A DNA stretch of 64,000 bases from Bostrychus sinensis (lineage: Eukaryota > Chordata > Actinopteri > Gobiiformes > Eleotridae). How positions within the stretch are numbered: position 1 is the first letter of the stretch; the number at the start of each line of letters is the position of its first letter. A program made the translations under genes and the position numbers. The stretch covers positions 14,351,729 to 14,415,728 of the forward strand of contig CM036248.1 of assembly GCA_020698575.1 (NCBI GenBank). Reading direction: 5' to 3'. Of the stretch, positions 22,765-32,191 are shown piece by piece. The notes below the pieces were generated by a model. It saw only the letters and a list, made by a program, of their open reading frames with translations, was not told the origin of the DNA and did no database searches.

Positions 22765-22925
22765 TAATTATATAGCGCTTTTCTACCTCCATGGGCACTC
22801 AAAAATTTCAAAGAGACACTGGAGGCATGGAGGGTTAAGTGTGTTGCCCAAGGACACAACAACAGCACGCAATGGTGGGAGCAGGATTTGAACCACCAAC
22901 AGCTCTACCAACTGAGCTCCTGCTG
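22765..22925 (-). repeat. tRNA-derived SINE with recognisable A and B boxes
   Basis: On the minus strand the head contains GCTCAGTTGGTAGAGC (22902-22917, A box) and GGTTCAAATCC (22884-22894, B box). It is followed by TTGTGTCCTTGGGCAACACA and the GAGTGCCCATGGAGGTAGAA tail that ends near AAAGCGCTATATAA. This is the best copy in the window and shows that the divergent copies at 3352, 11858, 16040 and 19385 are tRNA-derived SINEs. It is not a functional tRNA gene. Confidence 0.8.
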
Positions 22926-22929
22926 CTAC

Positions 22930-23012
22930 AGTGAATGTTACTCCTACTACTGCTTCAACTGCTACTACTGCTTGTACATGCTGCTGTTAAAACTACAACT
23001 ACTACTACTGCG
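22930..23012. repeat. Impure (ACT)n trinucleotide array
   Basis: Runs of ACT/ACTGCT/CTGCTA steps, with units such as ACTCCTACTACTGCTTC. The array sits between the arms of the hAT-like element. Confidence 0.8.
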
Positions 23013-23164
23013 TATATATTCCCCTCTTTGCCACTGATGTAAAAAATAAAAATAAGAAATACACTTAACAATTCTTCAACATTTTAAAGAAAAAATATGA
23101 CATAAGTACATACTGTCCAGAAATATAAATAACTTGAGTAAACGTATTACTTTCCACCTCTGAT

Positions 23165-23520
23165 AAAATGAAACCAACATTTTCATCCCCATTCCTCTAA
23201 ATAATGCCCTTACTTTTACTCCTTTGCCGTTTTTTTTGGCCTCTGGGAAATACACTTGAGGAGCCATTTGGCCTTTGACCCTGATGTTAAGCCACTCAAA
23301 GCAAGTATGGACAGAGAGAGCGAGCACTCCCGCCATTTATTGACACCAACCAAAAAATGCTGACTTCCTGCTTAAAGATATAGTGCTTAGATTTAGTTGA
23401 CTGGACTGCACCAGTGCCAAGTTATTCATTATTAGATAAAAACACACCAAAGTCTTCATTAGTTTATATTTTAGTTGTATTAAAAAGTAGAAATTGTTGA
23501 TGTGTAATACTCACGTTAAA
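23165..23520. other. Unannotated stretch
   Basis: I see no repeat boundary, exon or RNA gene. Confidence 0.4.
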
Positions 23521-23524
23521 GCAT

Positions 23525-23655
23525 TAAAGAGGAGATATTCTGCAAAACTGACTTTTCTGAGCTTTCTTCCATGTTATAATGTTGTTCCCTCATCAAAAAC
23601 ATACCTGAAGCTATGTTTTGTTTCATTCACGGCATGCAGGTTTAAATAATCCTCT
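23525..23655 (+). repeat. Family-B repeat, 5' fragment
   Basis: GAGCTTTCTTCCATGTTATA, ATGTTGTTCCCTCATCAAAA and CATACCTGAAGC match the 5' third of family B. Confidence 0.55.
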
Positions 23656-23942
23656 ATTATCTGGCTCAGCCATTCTGAGGTCTCAAAATGCTTGGTTGCA
23701 CCAACCTCCACCCACTCCAGGAAGCACTGAACGCTCAACAAGCCCTCCACATCCAGTCTCTACTCTTTACCTAAAAAAAAAAAAAAACTGTGTACAGCTC
23801 TGTTTCCACTGATTCCTCAAGGCTACTTTTTTATTTTGCAATAAAATGGCATCATACAAAAAGTTCAAGGAAAGGAAGTAAAGTGATTTTTTTCTTTTAT
23901 TATGTACAAAAGACCACAAAACTCTGCACTCTCCTATTGTGC

Positions 23943-23960
23943 TGCCCCCTGCTGGTCTCT
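23943..23960 (-). promoter_or_regulatory. CTCF-type motif
   Basis: On the minus strand the sequence reads GACCAGCAGGGGGCA, a close match to the vertebrate CTCF core. It is not inside a family-B copy, because the surrounding sequence differs. A motif match alone does not show binding. Confidence 0.4.
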
Positions 23961-24207
23961 TCACCTGTTTCTCTATGGTACCAGAAGAGTACTTATTAAA
24001 AATGTTCTCTTTTTGTCACATAATGTTCTTACAGGTTGATAAACATGCACTATTCTAGAGCAGACCAACACTGGACCAAATGTGAATAAAAGCATAATAT
24101 AGGCTAGAGAGAATAAGACTAAGACTAAATAATAGCTAAATATGAATCATTGATTTACAACACATTTTCCCATATCCCTGCCAAATTCTGATGAAATTCA
24201 TAAAAAA

Positions 24208-24335
24208 ATGACTGGCGCTGGTCCCACGCCTAGATAAATGGAGTGGATTGCCAAAACCTATGCTAAATCAATATGCAAATTAATGTGCACTACATGCTGA
24301 TGATTTTCTCTGGTGACCCCAGAAGGGGAAAGTAT
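24208..24335 (-). repeat. Family-A interspersed repeat
   Basis: GGCGCTGGTCCCACGCCTAG, ATAAATGGAGTGGATTGCC and the TCTGGTGACCCCAGAAG end are the reverse complement of family A. Confidence 0.6.
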
Positions 24336-24339
24336 TGCT

Positions 24340-25250
24340 GTCCTAGAACCACTGTTTTCCAAAATGAGTATTAAAGTGTAATTTTGGGCTGTTGACAAAG
24401 AAAGTTCAGATGTTAATTGTTATTATTTATGAATGATCAGATTTCAGAGCTGTGCCAATTTGACAGATGTTTTATCAAGGTACTGAAGCCAGCATGAGTC
24501 ACAGTATAACGTATTCAGAAACACCATCTTAGAATAAGATTAGAACAAAAAACATATTGTGTGACAGTATTTTGGTTTCTTGACAACCTTATTTTTTTGG
24601 CTCTGTGGGCTATGTGAGATTGAAAAACACAAGTTGTGCATAATGTGGACTGACAAAATGGGAAACTTCGATGCAGCCACCTGTATTGCCTGCCTGCCAA
24701 GTCGTCTATGCTGATTTGTTTTCCAAAAATAAAGAAAAAGAAAAAAAAAAAAAAAAACAATATGCTTTCCAAGGTTCTATATCATAGCACATCAGCAGTA
24801 AGCCTCAAAATACACAGTTATTGTTTCTAAAGCATGAAAGTAGACAGTTTGTCAGTCTACAATGCCACACAAAATGAAAATATATTGATAGTGTATGAAG
24901 ATGTCTCCCCCACTGCTGAGCACATTTTTATATCATTCTCCATTCCTTGCATTAACATAACAGCTCCAGTGGAGATGAATAGTGTCCACCTGTTTGCTAA
25001 TTACAGGTGTGTTTCAATACACACTCCCACAACCTGACAATATAAAAACACAAATTACTATGAAGGCCTTGAAAATTATTGTTATCACATACTCTATTTC
25101 TAAATCCATTTTTAGATGATGTTATAAAAAGATTAAATTCATCCCATTTAGTGACACAGGTGCCAGAATGAAGCTGTAAAAGTGCATTTGTTTAACTCAA
25201 TAGAAAGTTTACCTAAATAGATAACAAAATTAGTACGAAATACGTAACAA
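24340..25250. other. Unannotated stretch
   Basis: There is an A run at about 24738-24757. No exon, RNA gene or transposon is seen. Confidence 0.4.
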
Positions 25251-25257
25251 AGAATAT

Positions 25258-25400
25258 TGAGTAGTATACTCCTTGTGCCAGTCCTTGAGCCTGGATAAAT
25301 AGAGTTGCAACAGGAAGGGCATCTGACGTAATCCATATGCAAATTGTACCCTAAAAAGCAGATGATTCGCTGTGGTGACTCCAGAAAAGAAAAGCATGAA
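25258..25400 (-). repeat. Family-A interspersed repeat, near full core
   Basis: AGTATACTCCTTGTGCCAGT, GAGCCTGGATAAATAGAG, AACAGGAAGGGCATCTGACG and GATGATTCGCTGTGGTGACT form a well-preserved minus-strand copy, including the GTCACCACAGC 5' block. Confidence 0.65.
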
Positions 25401-25404
25401 AATT

Positions 25405-25920
25405 GGGAGATGGTTTAAATAACAGCTTGCAATATGATGCACTTTTTACATACCTGTACTTTCTTCAGGTATTTTGACAAAAGAAAGTCACGAAAATGTT
25501 GCTCTTTCCTTCACCTCCTCCCATGATAAGATACTCACACTTTATTAATTAGCATTTCAAACAGAGGAACAAATCTTACAAGCCCGCTCTGTCAGGCTGC
25601 GCTCTCAGAGGTCATTAAGCTGTGGCTTGACCCTGTTACAGCTCACCTCATCACAGTCATGTACCAAGAATATGTTTAACACATTAACATTAGCAGCAGC
25701 AATTCTACCTCCCTCAGCTATTGATCTATAGTCCAGATTTTGTCCTTTAAGTGCTATTTTATCAATGAAATCTCCATCTAATCAGTAAAGTCCATGATTT
25801 TGTATTGACTGCAGTCACATTCTGTATTGGTAAAGATGGTTAAATGTATATTACATTTACTCACCTTTTTGATTCTTCTTCTGAGTATTGTTGCTTCTGA
25901 AAGACAACTGTCCATCTTTA
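25405..25920. other. Unannotated stretch
   Basis: No feature can be supported. Confidence 0.4.
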
Positions 25921-25927
25921 CCTCTGA

Positions 25928-26190
25928 TAAAAAGGTTATGACCACTGACAGATGAAGTGAATAACACAGATTACTATCTTTTCATCATGCTACATAATGG
26001 TGGGTAGGATATTCATCAAATATTTCTCAAAGTTCATGTGTTAGAAGCAGAAAAAATTGTTAAGCATAAGATTTTGAGCGAGTTTATCAAGGATCAAATT
26101 GTGATGGCTATACGACCTGGTCAAAGCATCTCGAAACCTGCAGATCATATGGGCTTTTCCAGGTCTGCAGTGGTCAGTATCTTGGATTAT
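25928..26190 (+). pseudogene. Tc1/mariner element, 5' end and transposase HTH fragment
   Basis: The terminus AAGGTTATGACCACTGACAG and the following TGAAGTGAATAACACAGATT match the ends of the 56046-56247 element. A frame starting at 26038 encodes, at residues about 13-49, a segment (LSEFIKDQIVMAIRPGQSIS, then FSRSAVVSI) with the helix-turn-helix pattern of Tc1-like transposases (residues I/V-A-RLGQSIS-K-A then S-R-SAVVSI in family terms). Homology stops at about 26186, where a family-C SINE follows. The catalytic domain is absent, so the gene is dead. Confidence 0.75.
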
Positions 26191-26194
26191 GAAA

Positions 26195-26490
26195 TATTTT
26201 CAGGATATGCCAGTAATAAGACAAGAGAGAAATTATTAGATTTTGGTGAAGGTCTGGAACACGAACAGGATCTAGGAATTTTTTGAAGGATTATGTACAA
26301 TGGCAAAATACTAACTCCAGCGACAAGGGGTCAGTAAAGCACAAAAAAATGTTTTTTAGCCTATTCTTTAACATTGGGGGTAGAGCATTTACCCCAGAAC
26401 TAGACAATTTCTGGTTTAAGTGCATGTCTGGGCACTATATTTTTACCAATGCGACATATGGCCATTGTCTTGGTTGAGGTCTATATTTTC
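26195..26490 (+). repeat. Family-C tRNA-derived SINE
   Basis: GGATCTAGGAATTTTTTGAA, GGGGTCAGTAAAGCAC, TAGAGCATTTACCCCAGAAC and TGGTTTAAGTGCATGTCTGG follow the family-C order, ending with GCCATTGTCTTGGTTGAGGT. The tRNA-like A and B boxes are degraded here. It truncates the Tc1 remnant upstream. Confidence 0.6.
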
Positions 26491-26494
26491 CAAA

Positions 26495-26945
26495 TACTTG
26501 TAGCTGTGAAACATAGCATTGCAGCCAAGCTAATATCTTCATCTTACCATATGTTTTAGTTGGAAAATAGTATAAAAGCATCAATTTAATAATATCTAAT
26601 GCCAGATAAATGTAGCGAGGTTAATTATGCAAAAAAGCAAACAACAGAATTAAATCATTACATGAACAGGAGGAAGGTATTTGGAGATTAGTGACAGATC
26701 TGTTTTCTGCAAGTGTAATGAAAAGCGTGGCTAATTCCCATGATATCTAATTATAAAATGGCTCCTCTCTCAAGGGCGCATCGTTGAACGTAATTTTCAA
26801 ATCTATTGTTTTGACTGAAGGATGCATGGTCATTGAATCTAGCACATAATCATTTAAGCATAATTAGTGTAATCAATATTGATGAAAAACGCTCCCATGT
26901 GATGCCAGTGGATGTATGAATAATTATAAAGCTAGAGACGCATTT
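26495..26945. promoter_or_regulatory. Homeobox-site-rich repeat-free block, possible enhancer
   Basis: No transposon sequence is recognised between two SINE copies. The block contains at least four TAATTA/AATTAT-type cores (in GTTAATTATG, CTAATTATAA, CATAATTAGT and AATAATTATA), an ATGCAAA octamer-like site and repeated TAATC/TGATT steps. This density and the clean boundaries resemble ancient developmental non-coding elements. Conservation cannot be judged from one sequence. Confidence 0.25.
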
Positions 26946-26974
26946 TTCTGCTAAACATTTTTGGGCAAAGTGCT

Positions 26975-27295
26975 TTAGAAAAGGTCAGTAATGGGCCCCA
27001 AGCAAAACGAATCATTTTGGTGTGGCTCCAGGTCATTGTTAAGATCCAGGAGAGTTTTAAGGGATTCTGTAGCATTTTGAGATATGGACCAAAGATGCTA
27101 ACTTCAAAAGAACAAATGATTAGTTTTAGTAGATTCTTTACTATTGTGAGATATAAGGGCTCAACGCAAAGACCTTTTACCCCCAGACTAGAAGATTTTC
27201 GAGTTTGAGTCCAGGTCTGGGCACGGAATCTTTTAAATTGCGAGATAGGACCAGTGCCTTGGCAGTTGTCTAAGCTCTTGGAATAGTTATGTCTT
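26975..27295 (+). repeat. Family-C tRNA-derived SINE
   Basis: GGTCAGTAATGGGCCCCAAG, ATTTTGGTGTGGCTCCAGGT, TTTTGAGATATGGACC, GGGCTCAACGCAAAGACC and the B box GAGTTTGAGTCCAGG (27199-27213) are followed by GCCTTGGCAGTTGTCTAAGC. The A box is partly lost. Confidence 0.65.
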
Positions 27296-27299
27296 CTTT

Positions 27300-27830
27300 T
27301 TTTGCTATGTTTGTGTATTTTTGTACATTTGACACACCTTTCTTTGCTCATAGCCTTTCTTGAAAGAAAAAAAAAAAACAAAAAAAAACTTGCCCAATAC
27401 TTTTGCACAGTATGTAGTTTAAAAGCACTCTCATTATTGGTGCTCCCTGTCAGAGCTGATGCCACAGTGGGAGTAATTGGAGGCGAACATTGTCTGATCT
27501 GGCGCGGGCTGGTTTTCTGTTTGTCAGTAATAACAAGAGATCAGAGGAGAAATGTGTGCCTTTGACTGTCACACTCACATTTAATCCACTGGCAATTTAA
27601 GTCTTGGCACAAACTGTTTGCTCACTTAATGCTGTCTGTATCCTGACTTTTAAGACTTTTCCTCCGTCTGTGTGTTTTACATTTACTGTTTGCATATGTT
27701 GATGGAGTTTACCGGGAATTTAAATGGACTGAAAGAAGGAAATTGAGGGAAATCAAGAAATAGTTTTGCTCCTATAGTAAACGGGAGAACAGCAGTGTAT
27801 TAATGCATGTGTTTATTTCTTCTTTTGTTT
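27300..27830. other. Unannotated stretch
   Basis: A-rich run at about 27366-27387. Otherwise no feature is seen. Confidence 0.4.
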
Positions 27831-27832
27831 TG

Positions 27833-27930
27833 CTATAGCTTTTACACTGAATGCCCTTCCTGACGCAACCTTCTCCATTTATCTGGGCCTGGGAACAGCA
27901 CAAAAGGTACCCTGGCTTGTGACTGAGTTG
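27833..27930 (+). repeat. Family-A interspersed repeat
   Basis: AATGCCCTTCCTGACGCAAC then CCATTTATCTGGGCCTGGGA and CAGCACAAAAGGTACCCTGG. Confidence 0.65.
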
Positions 27931-27989
27931 AATTAGATGTTTACTCATCTTATAAAAACGGCCATTAAGATGTGAGCGTTATTGTTAAA

Positions 27990-28712
27990 GGTCTCCTATT
28001 GTGCTAAATCAACATTTCTAAGCTTTTAACCACCTTTTAATGTTGTTTCCACCTCAAATACATGGAGTAGTATTTTGTTTCATTCATATATGTTTGAGTA
28101 ATCCTGTGTGCTGCTGCCATCACCTTTCTTAAGAGGTAGCCCTCTCCAGGCAGGCATTGCAGATTTGCAACAGCTAAATGCTCATTACCTAATTACAAAA
28201 AAAAAAAAAAAAAAAAAGTCAGAATTGTTTATTACTACCCCATATGATATTGTCCCCCAAATATCAGATTTTTCCTGTTGCTAAAACTTAATTTGAGCCT
28301 GAGAGGGTTAAAAGCTCAGTTTCAATATCTGCATTAATTAAAATTATTTGAATTCAGATTATTAATCCTTGATTTGAGTAATTTCCACTAATTGAAAATT
28401 AGTGAAAATTGAAATTATCTGTATTCAAGTCATTAAAACTAATGTAAATATTGATTTCCTAAAGCCCACACACCACACGCATTTTAAGAGCTGATAAATT
28501 CAGCTCTTAAAATGCCATCACTACAGAGCAGTCAGCTCATTTATCTATCTGTTAGTGTCATGTTTCTAATAGCTGTGCTAAATAGCCATTTTATGCTCTG
28601 TCCAGTCTCCACTGTTGCCAGCAGGGGGCAAATCCAAGCGTTCCCTGCAAAGTCAAAGTTATCTGCTCCCCAAAAGAAGACATTTTCCATACATATACAT
28701 TATTTTAAGTAA
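27990..28712 (+). repeat. Family-B repeat with internal insertions
   Basis: The 5' part (27990-28175; CTATTGTGCTAAATCAACA) and the 3' part (about 28495-28712; CATCACTACAGAGCAGTCAG) flank a 21-base A run (28197-28217) and an AT-rich segment. CCAGCAGGGGGCAA at 28618-28631 is the same CTCF-like core found in the 5801 copy. Confidence 0.6.
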
Positions 28713-28714
28713 CA

Positions 28715-29500
28715 AAACGTGAAATGTTAATGCAAAGGTGTCCAAAATTATTCCCAAAAGCCTGGAAAAAACATAGTACAAGGCCTGAAAATGCTTGTTT
28801 TGGCACCATCCAATGATCGCATAGAAGGTGTTTGTTATAATTTAAATAGAGAAAGTGGCTGGCTGGTTGGTCCAGAGCACTGATTCTCAACAGGTGGGTC
28901 AGTCCCATAAGTGGTCCTGGGGCGGTTAGATATAGTTTCAACATAAGGCTCTTCTGAAGCCTAAATATTGTATACATTACATGGAATGGGAAAATACATG
29001 TGCCATACCTTTGGTTCTGTGATAATTCAGTCACCGTAAAATGAGATACAACTAAATCCAACAGTTAGACCAAATAAAAAATTTAAAAAAATCACTGTTC
29101 TGTCTGCTTACACAGCAAAATTATGCAAAAAGGACAACACAATTTGATAGTTTATGCATAAATATTGGCATATTGCACACAATGAATCATTAGAGGAATA
29201 AATTTGTGGGATTGCATAAGTCTGACGCTTGAACTCAGAATCTCAAGTTTGTGGTTAACTTCAGGCGAAACATTGCAGCGTGAAAAAAAACAAAAAAAAA
29301 AAAAAAAACAACTGGTTCACTATGTGCTCGCTAATCTTTGAGAATCTCACCAAGCATCGCACCCTGACTGACACCTGCAGATGTACCTGTCTCCTGCTCT
29401 TGTTTCTTATGTAACAAGGAGTGCTGCCTTTCCCGATTCCCTGGCACCTATAAGAGCCGAAGCCGAAGCAATTTAAGCACCGGGATGTTATAGCCTTATC
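28715..29500. other. Unannotated stretch
   Basis: At 28876, CACTGATTCTCAACAGGTGG resembles a CAGTGGTTCTCAA-type hAT start, but no right end was found. The part from 29320 to 29580 is GC-richer and repeat-free and leads into the exon candidate. Confidence 0.35.
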
Positions 29501-29580
29501 TGACAGCATTGGTCCGGTGACAGGCGACACCTATCCCAACACAAAACCAGCTGATTGGAGCAGCTCTTTATCTCCCACAG

Positions 29581-29648
29581 CCCCACAGTCATAAAGATCC
29601 AGACACAGCGCTGCAGCCCGTGGGCACAAGGCAGACCGGCGCTGACAG
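29581..29648 (+). other. Candidate exon (68 bp) with strong splice signals
   Basis: A pyrimidine-rich tract ending CTTTATCTCCCACAG precedes 29581, and ACAG followed by GTGAGT (29649-29654) is a consensus donor. The exon is markedly GC-richer than its flanks. Two frames are open. In the first (CCC CAC AGT...), the last codon is split after two bases, which joins in frame to the candidate exon at 32192. No ATG is upstream in that frame back to a TGA at 29518. A TATA-like CTATAAGAG near 29448 raises the alternative of a non-coding first exon. No protein family is recognised. Confidence 0.3.
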
Positions 29649-29867
29649 GTGAGTGCAGCTAGAGTTAAATGTTGCTACATTCGCTCACTCAGCCTCCAGA
29701 GGAAGATGGGCAAGATTGCAAAAGACATTTATTTCAGAAAATGTCTGTAAAGGCAGTTGACATTTTATTTAAGAAGAAAGTGAGTACAGTTTGTGAAGTT
29801 AAAGAAGGTTTTTGTTACACCCCACTTCTACATACAGTAACAGAGAACAAACTATTTCTTCTTCTCT

Positions 29868-29985
29868 TACTTTTGGCTTTTCACTTCCATCTGAACAGTA
29901 ATTTGAATATTGGCTTTAGTTTTATGCTAGATGCCTTCCATGACGCAACACTCTACATTTATCCAGGTTTGGGACAGGTGAAATG
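29868..29985 (+). repeat. Family-A interspersed repeat
   Basis: GATGCCTTCCATGACGCAAC then TACATTTATCCAGGTTTGGG. It abuts the Tc1 element that follows. Confidence 0.55.
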
Positions 29986-30015
29986 AAACACAAATTGTAA
30001 AATGAATTGAGAACA

Positions 30016-30433
30016 TACATTGTCTGGCCCCCGAAAAAAGTCACATTAACTTTAGTTGGACCGCCTTTACCTTTGATTACGGCATGCATTTCCTGTGGCA
30101 TGGTTTTAATAAGTCTCCTCCAGCACATCCCAAAGATTCTCAATAGAGTTAAGGTCTGGACTCTGTGGTGGCCAATTCATTCGTGCTCCCTGAACCTCTC
30201 TTTCACAATTTGAGCTTGAATGAATCCTGGCATTGTCATCTTGGAATAAGCCTGTGCCATCAAAGAATTAAAAATCCATTAATGGCATGACCTCCATGTT
30301 TGGGCACATAACGTTGCTTACCCCAGGCCTGACAGCAACCACAGATCATACAGTATTTTATTAGTTACATCCAGTGGGCGGGTCTTTTTTTTTTCTTTTT
30401 TTTTTTCTTTTTTTTTATGGCCCAGGCAGTGTA
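30016..30433 (-). pseudogene. Tc1/mariner element with transposase DDE C-terminal fragment
   Basis: The ends CATTGTCTGGCC (30018) and GGCCCAGGCAGTG (to 30431) form imperfect inverted termini with TA on both outer sides (30016-30017 and 30432-30433), the Tc1/mariner target signature. On the minus strand, 30180-30109 encodes WPPQSPDLNSIENLWDVLEE. This is the region with the final acidic residue of the catalytic triad in Tc1 transposases. A stop follows, and the rest is frame-shifted or deleted. T-rich runs at 30387-30418 lie near the right end. Confidence 0.75.
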
Positions 30434-30684
30434 ATATAGTTAATGAGATTATATATTGAAAGTGAAAGCAATGGCTAAAATAAATACCGTTTTGCAGTCT
30501 ATTGTACTGTTCTAAAATAAATCCCTTAGTTACAATGCTAATATAAAACCATACCTTATAGATGTTTTTTGAAAAAAAAAAATAAAATAAAATAAAGACT
30601 TGTGTTTTTTTTAAATAAAATCTTCCCTCTGGTAGTTTATTCCAGCATCAGAATAATGTGGCTTATACCTCTGCATTCATCTTC

Positions 30685-30968
30685 TCTTAGGAGTAGCGAG
30701 TAGCTGGAGCCTATCCCAGCTACTGTGGGTCCAAGGGCACACCTAAACAATGCCCAATTAGTCAAAGCTCAAACAAAGAAACACTGACAGACATCTGTTT
30801 ACTCTCACATTTATTCAATATGGGCAATTTTCACAGATTCACCTATATTCACATGTAAGGACAGTAAGACCCAGAGAGAGCCCTCGGTCAAACAGGGAGG
30901 ACATGCAGTCAACCCAAAGATAAAATCCATGTTTTCAAGGAGGAGGAGGGCTAACCACTCAGCCACTG
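30685..30968 (-). repeat. tRNA-derived SINE, nearly full length
   Basis: GGAGCCTATCCCAGCTACTG (3' end on the minus strand), then CTCAAACAAAG and CATATTCACATGTAAGGAC-type blocks, and GGCTAACCACTCAGCCACTG at 30948-30967. The last is the complement of the A box region (CAGTGGCTGAGTGGTTAGCC). It is the same family as 56960-57205. Confidence 0.6.
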
Positions 30969-31032
30969 TCTACCCATAACCCAATATAATTAGTATTTTT
31001 GCCACTAGCAATGTTTTAAGACCTCCATTCAC

Positions 31033-31087
31033 CAAGGGGACGATCGCCCATCTGAAGCCGACTGAACGGTTCTTCCATGTCGCTCAT
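31033..31087 (-). CDS. Candidate first coding exon, unidentified protein
   Basis: On the minus strand an ATG at 31087 and a second at 31078 (context GACATGG, a good initiation context) open a frame beginning MSDMEEPFSRLQMGDRPL. A plausible donor (TTG followed by GTGAAT) ends the exon at 31033. Immediately upstream on the same strand lie two CCAAT boxes and an ETS site, so placement relative to a promoter is right. I recognise no family, and no second exon was found on the minus strand in this window. It could be an upstream ORF or chance. Confidence 0.2.
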
Positions 31088-31099
31088 TTCCGTCCTTTT

Positions 31100-31310
31100 G
31101 ATATGTATGCACCGTCTGCCCCCATCGCTCCAGGACGGAGGCCGTCTGACTAGTTTTCTGCTGATTGGCCTTGTTGAATCGGCGTCTTTGGTCTTTGGCA
31201 CGAAGCGCTCTGATAGGCCTAGCACTACAGCTGCTGCGCCAATCAGCTCACGGGAATTTTAGCGGAAGTGACGGAGTGACGAGAGGTGAAAACCGCTGTG
31301 GCAGTGCGCT
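31100..31310. promoter_or_regulatory. CpG-rich promoter-like block with CCAAT and ETS motifs
   Basis: CpG dinucleotides are dense from about 31020 to 31640, unlike the rest of the window. ATTGG lies at 31164-31168 (CCAAT on the minus strand), CCAAT at 31239-31243, and CGGAAGTGACG at 31263-31273 (an ETS site fused to a CRE-like half). A reversed ETS core occurs at 31453-31460. This mix is typical of TATA-less housekeeping and bidirectional promoters. Candidate exons lie on both sides. TSS positions are unknown. Confidence 0.5.
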
Positions 31311-31804
31311 TTCTTCTCCTTGTTGGCCTCTGTTCTTCTTCAAGTAACAGAGCAGCGGCACCTAACCCACACAAAACAATGTCCAAACCGGCCATTATCA
31401 CGCTTCTCAAATGTTCAAACAAGCTGAGAACAGTGGCAGACCACTTCACTTCACTTCCGTTTATCTTTGTTCAGTGGCTAGCGCCATCTGCCGCTTTGGG
31501 GGGTAATTGCATCACGCGCATGTGCAAGACACAGTCTTTAGGTCGGTTGTCGCTTCGGTGTATGAAGAGGGAAAAAGGTCATCCGACGTGAGGAAACGGG
31601 AGGGAATGAGAGGAGACGAAAAGAGACGAGCTGTCGCTCCGTCTTTTCAGTGGCAGTCTGGGAATCGCCTTGGTGTATCGAGGCCTTTAGAGTTAAATCA
31701 ACTGATCCCCATGCACTCCTCACTTCTGACTCCTAATGCACACATCTTTTTTAGATAAAGGTGTTGCTGTGAAGTGAAAGGAGCAAATGTTTTCCCACCA
31801 AAAG
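31285..31804 (+). other. Candidate first exon ending at a consensus donor
   Basis: CAAAAG followed by GTAAGT (31805-31810) is an excellent 5' splice site about 530 bp downstream of the ETS motif. The region includes an ATG at 31379 in good context (ACAATG) with a 70-codon frame, ending just past an alternative donor (GAC then GTGAGG at 31588). Using that donor, the frame would continue into the candidate exon at 32192. With the stronger donor at 31805 no ATG is in frame, so the exon would be 5' UTR. The start position is a guess, based on promoter spacing. No protein family is recognised. Confidence 0.35.
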
Positions 31805-32103
31805 GTAAGTCACCTATCACCGTATGTTGATTAGCAGTTCGATGTGTTTTTCAAAGCGCGAAGTACAAGCAGGAGACTCAGCAGTGAAGACTCGCACAGA
31901 TGGCAGCAGTGAAGGATGGTGCTGACAGAGCACGCTTCATAATTCTTCCCTTATCTCCTTTATCCCCAAGTGTTCACCTGATTATGTGCTACTGTAGTGC
32001 TGAAATCCTCTTTAGATGTTAGTTTTCTGGCTAAAGTTTGCCAAGAAGGACACAGAAATCAGATAAAGTTTACTTATGAAGTTTGAAACAGTAAAGACAA
32101 TAC

Positions 32104-32124
32104 AAAAAAAAAAAAAAAAAAAAA
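32104..32124. repeat. A21 homopolymer
   Basis: Uninterrupted A run just upstream of the acceptor tract. Confidence 0.95.
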
Positions 32125-32191
32125 CTAACTGTCGACTGGGAGAAACAGTGAAAAGTCTGATAAATCTCTCTCCCTCTATCTGCCCCATCAG

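Larger units (their letters stand above)
22604..23162. mobile_element. hAT-like element with CAGAGGTGG termini, SINE and (ACT)n inside
   Basis: The left end CAGAGGTGG (22604-22612) is the exact reverse complement of the right end CCACCTCTG (23154-23162). The flanking 8-mers ATGAAATG (22596-22603) and ATAAAATG (23163-23170) match at 7 of 8 positions, as expected for an old hAT target duplication. AGTA/TACT-rich arms face inward. The interior carries a minus-strand SINE (22765-22925) and an impure (ACT)n array (about 22930-23012). There is no transposase. Confidence 0.75.

Noticed and set aside
22884..22917. tRNA gene on the minus strand
   Set aside because: A and B boxes are present, but the body continues into a SINE with an AAAGCGCTATATAA-type tail, and the sequence lacks a paired acceptor stem.
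26932..27465. A 177-codon minus-strand frame, the longest in the window
   Set aside because: It lies antisense across a family-C SINE and homopolymer, so it is a chance frame over a repeat.
31286..31591. A 101-codon frame starting like a secretory signal peptide
   Set aside because: The apparent first codon is GTG, which is not a normal start in animals. The first ATG in the frame (31379) lies past the hydrophobic stretch.
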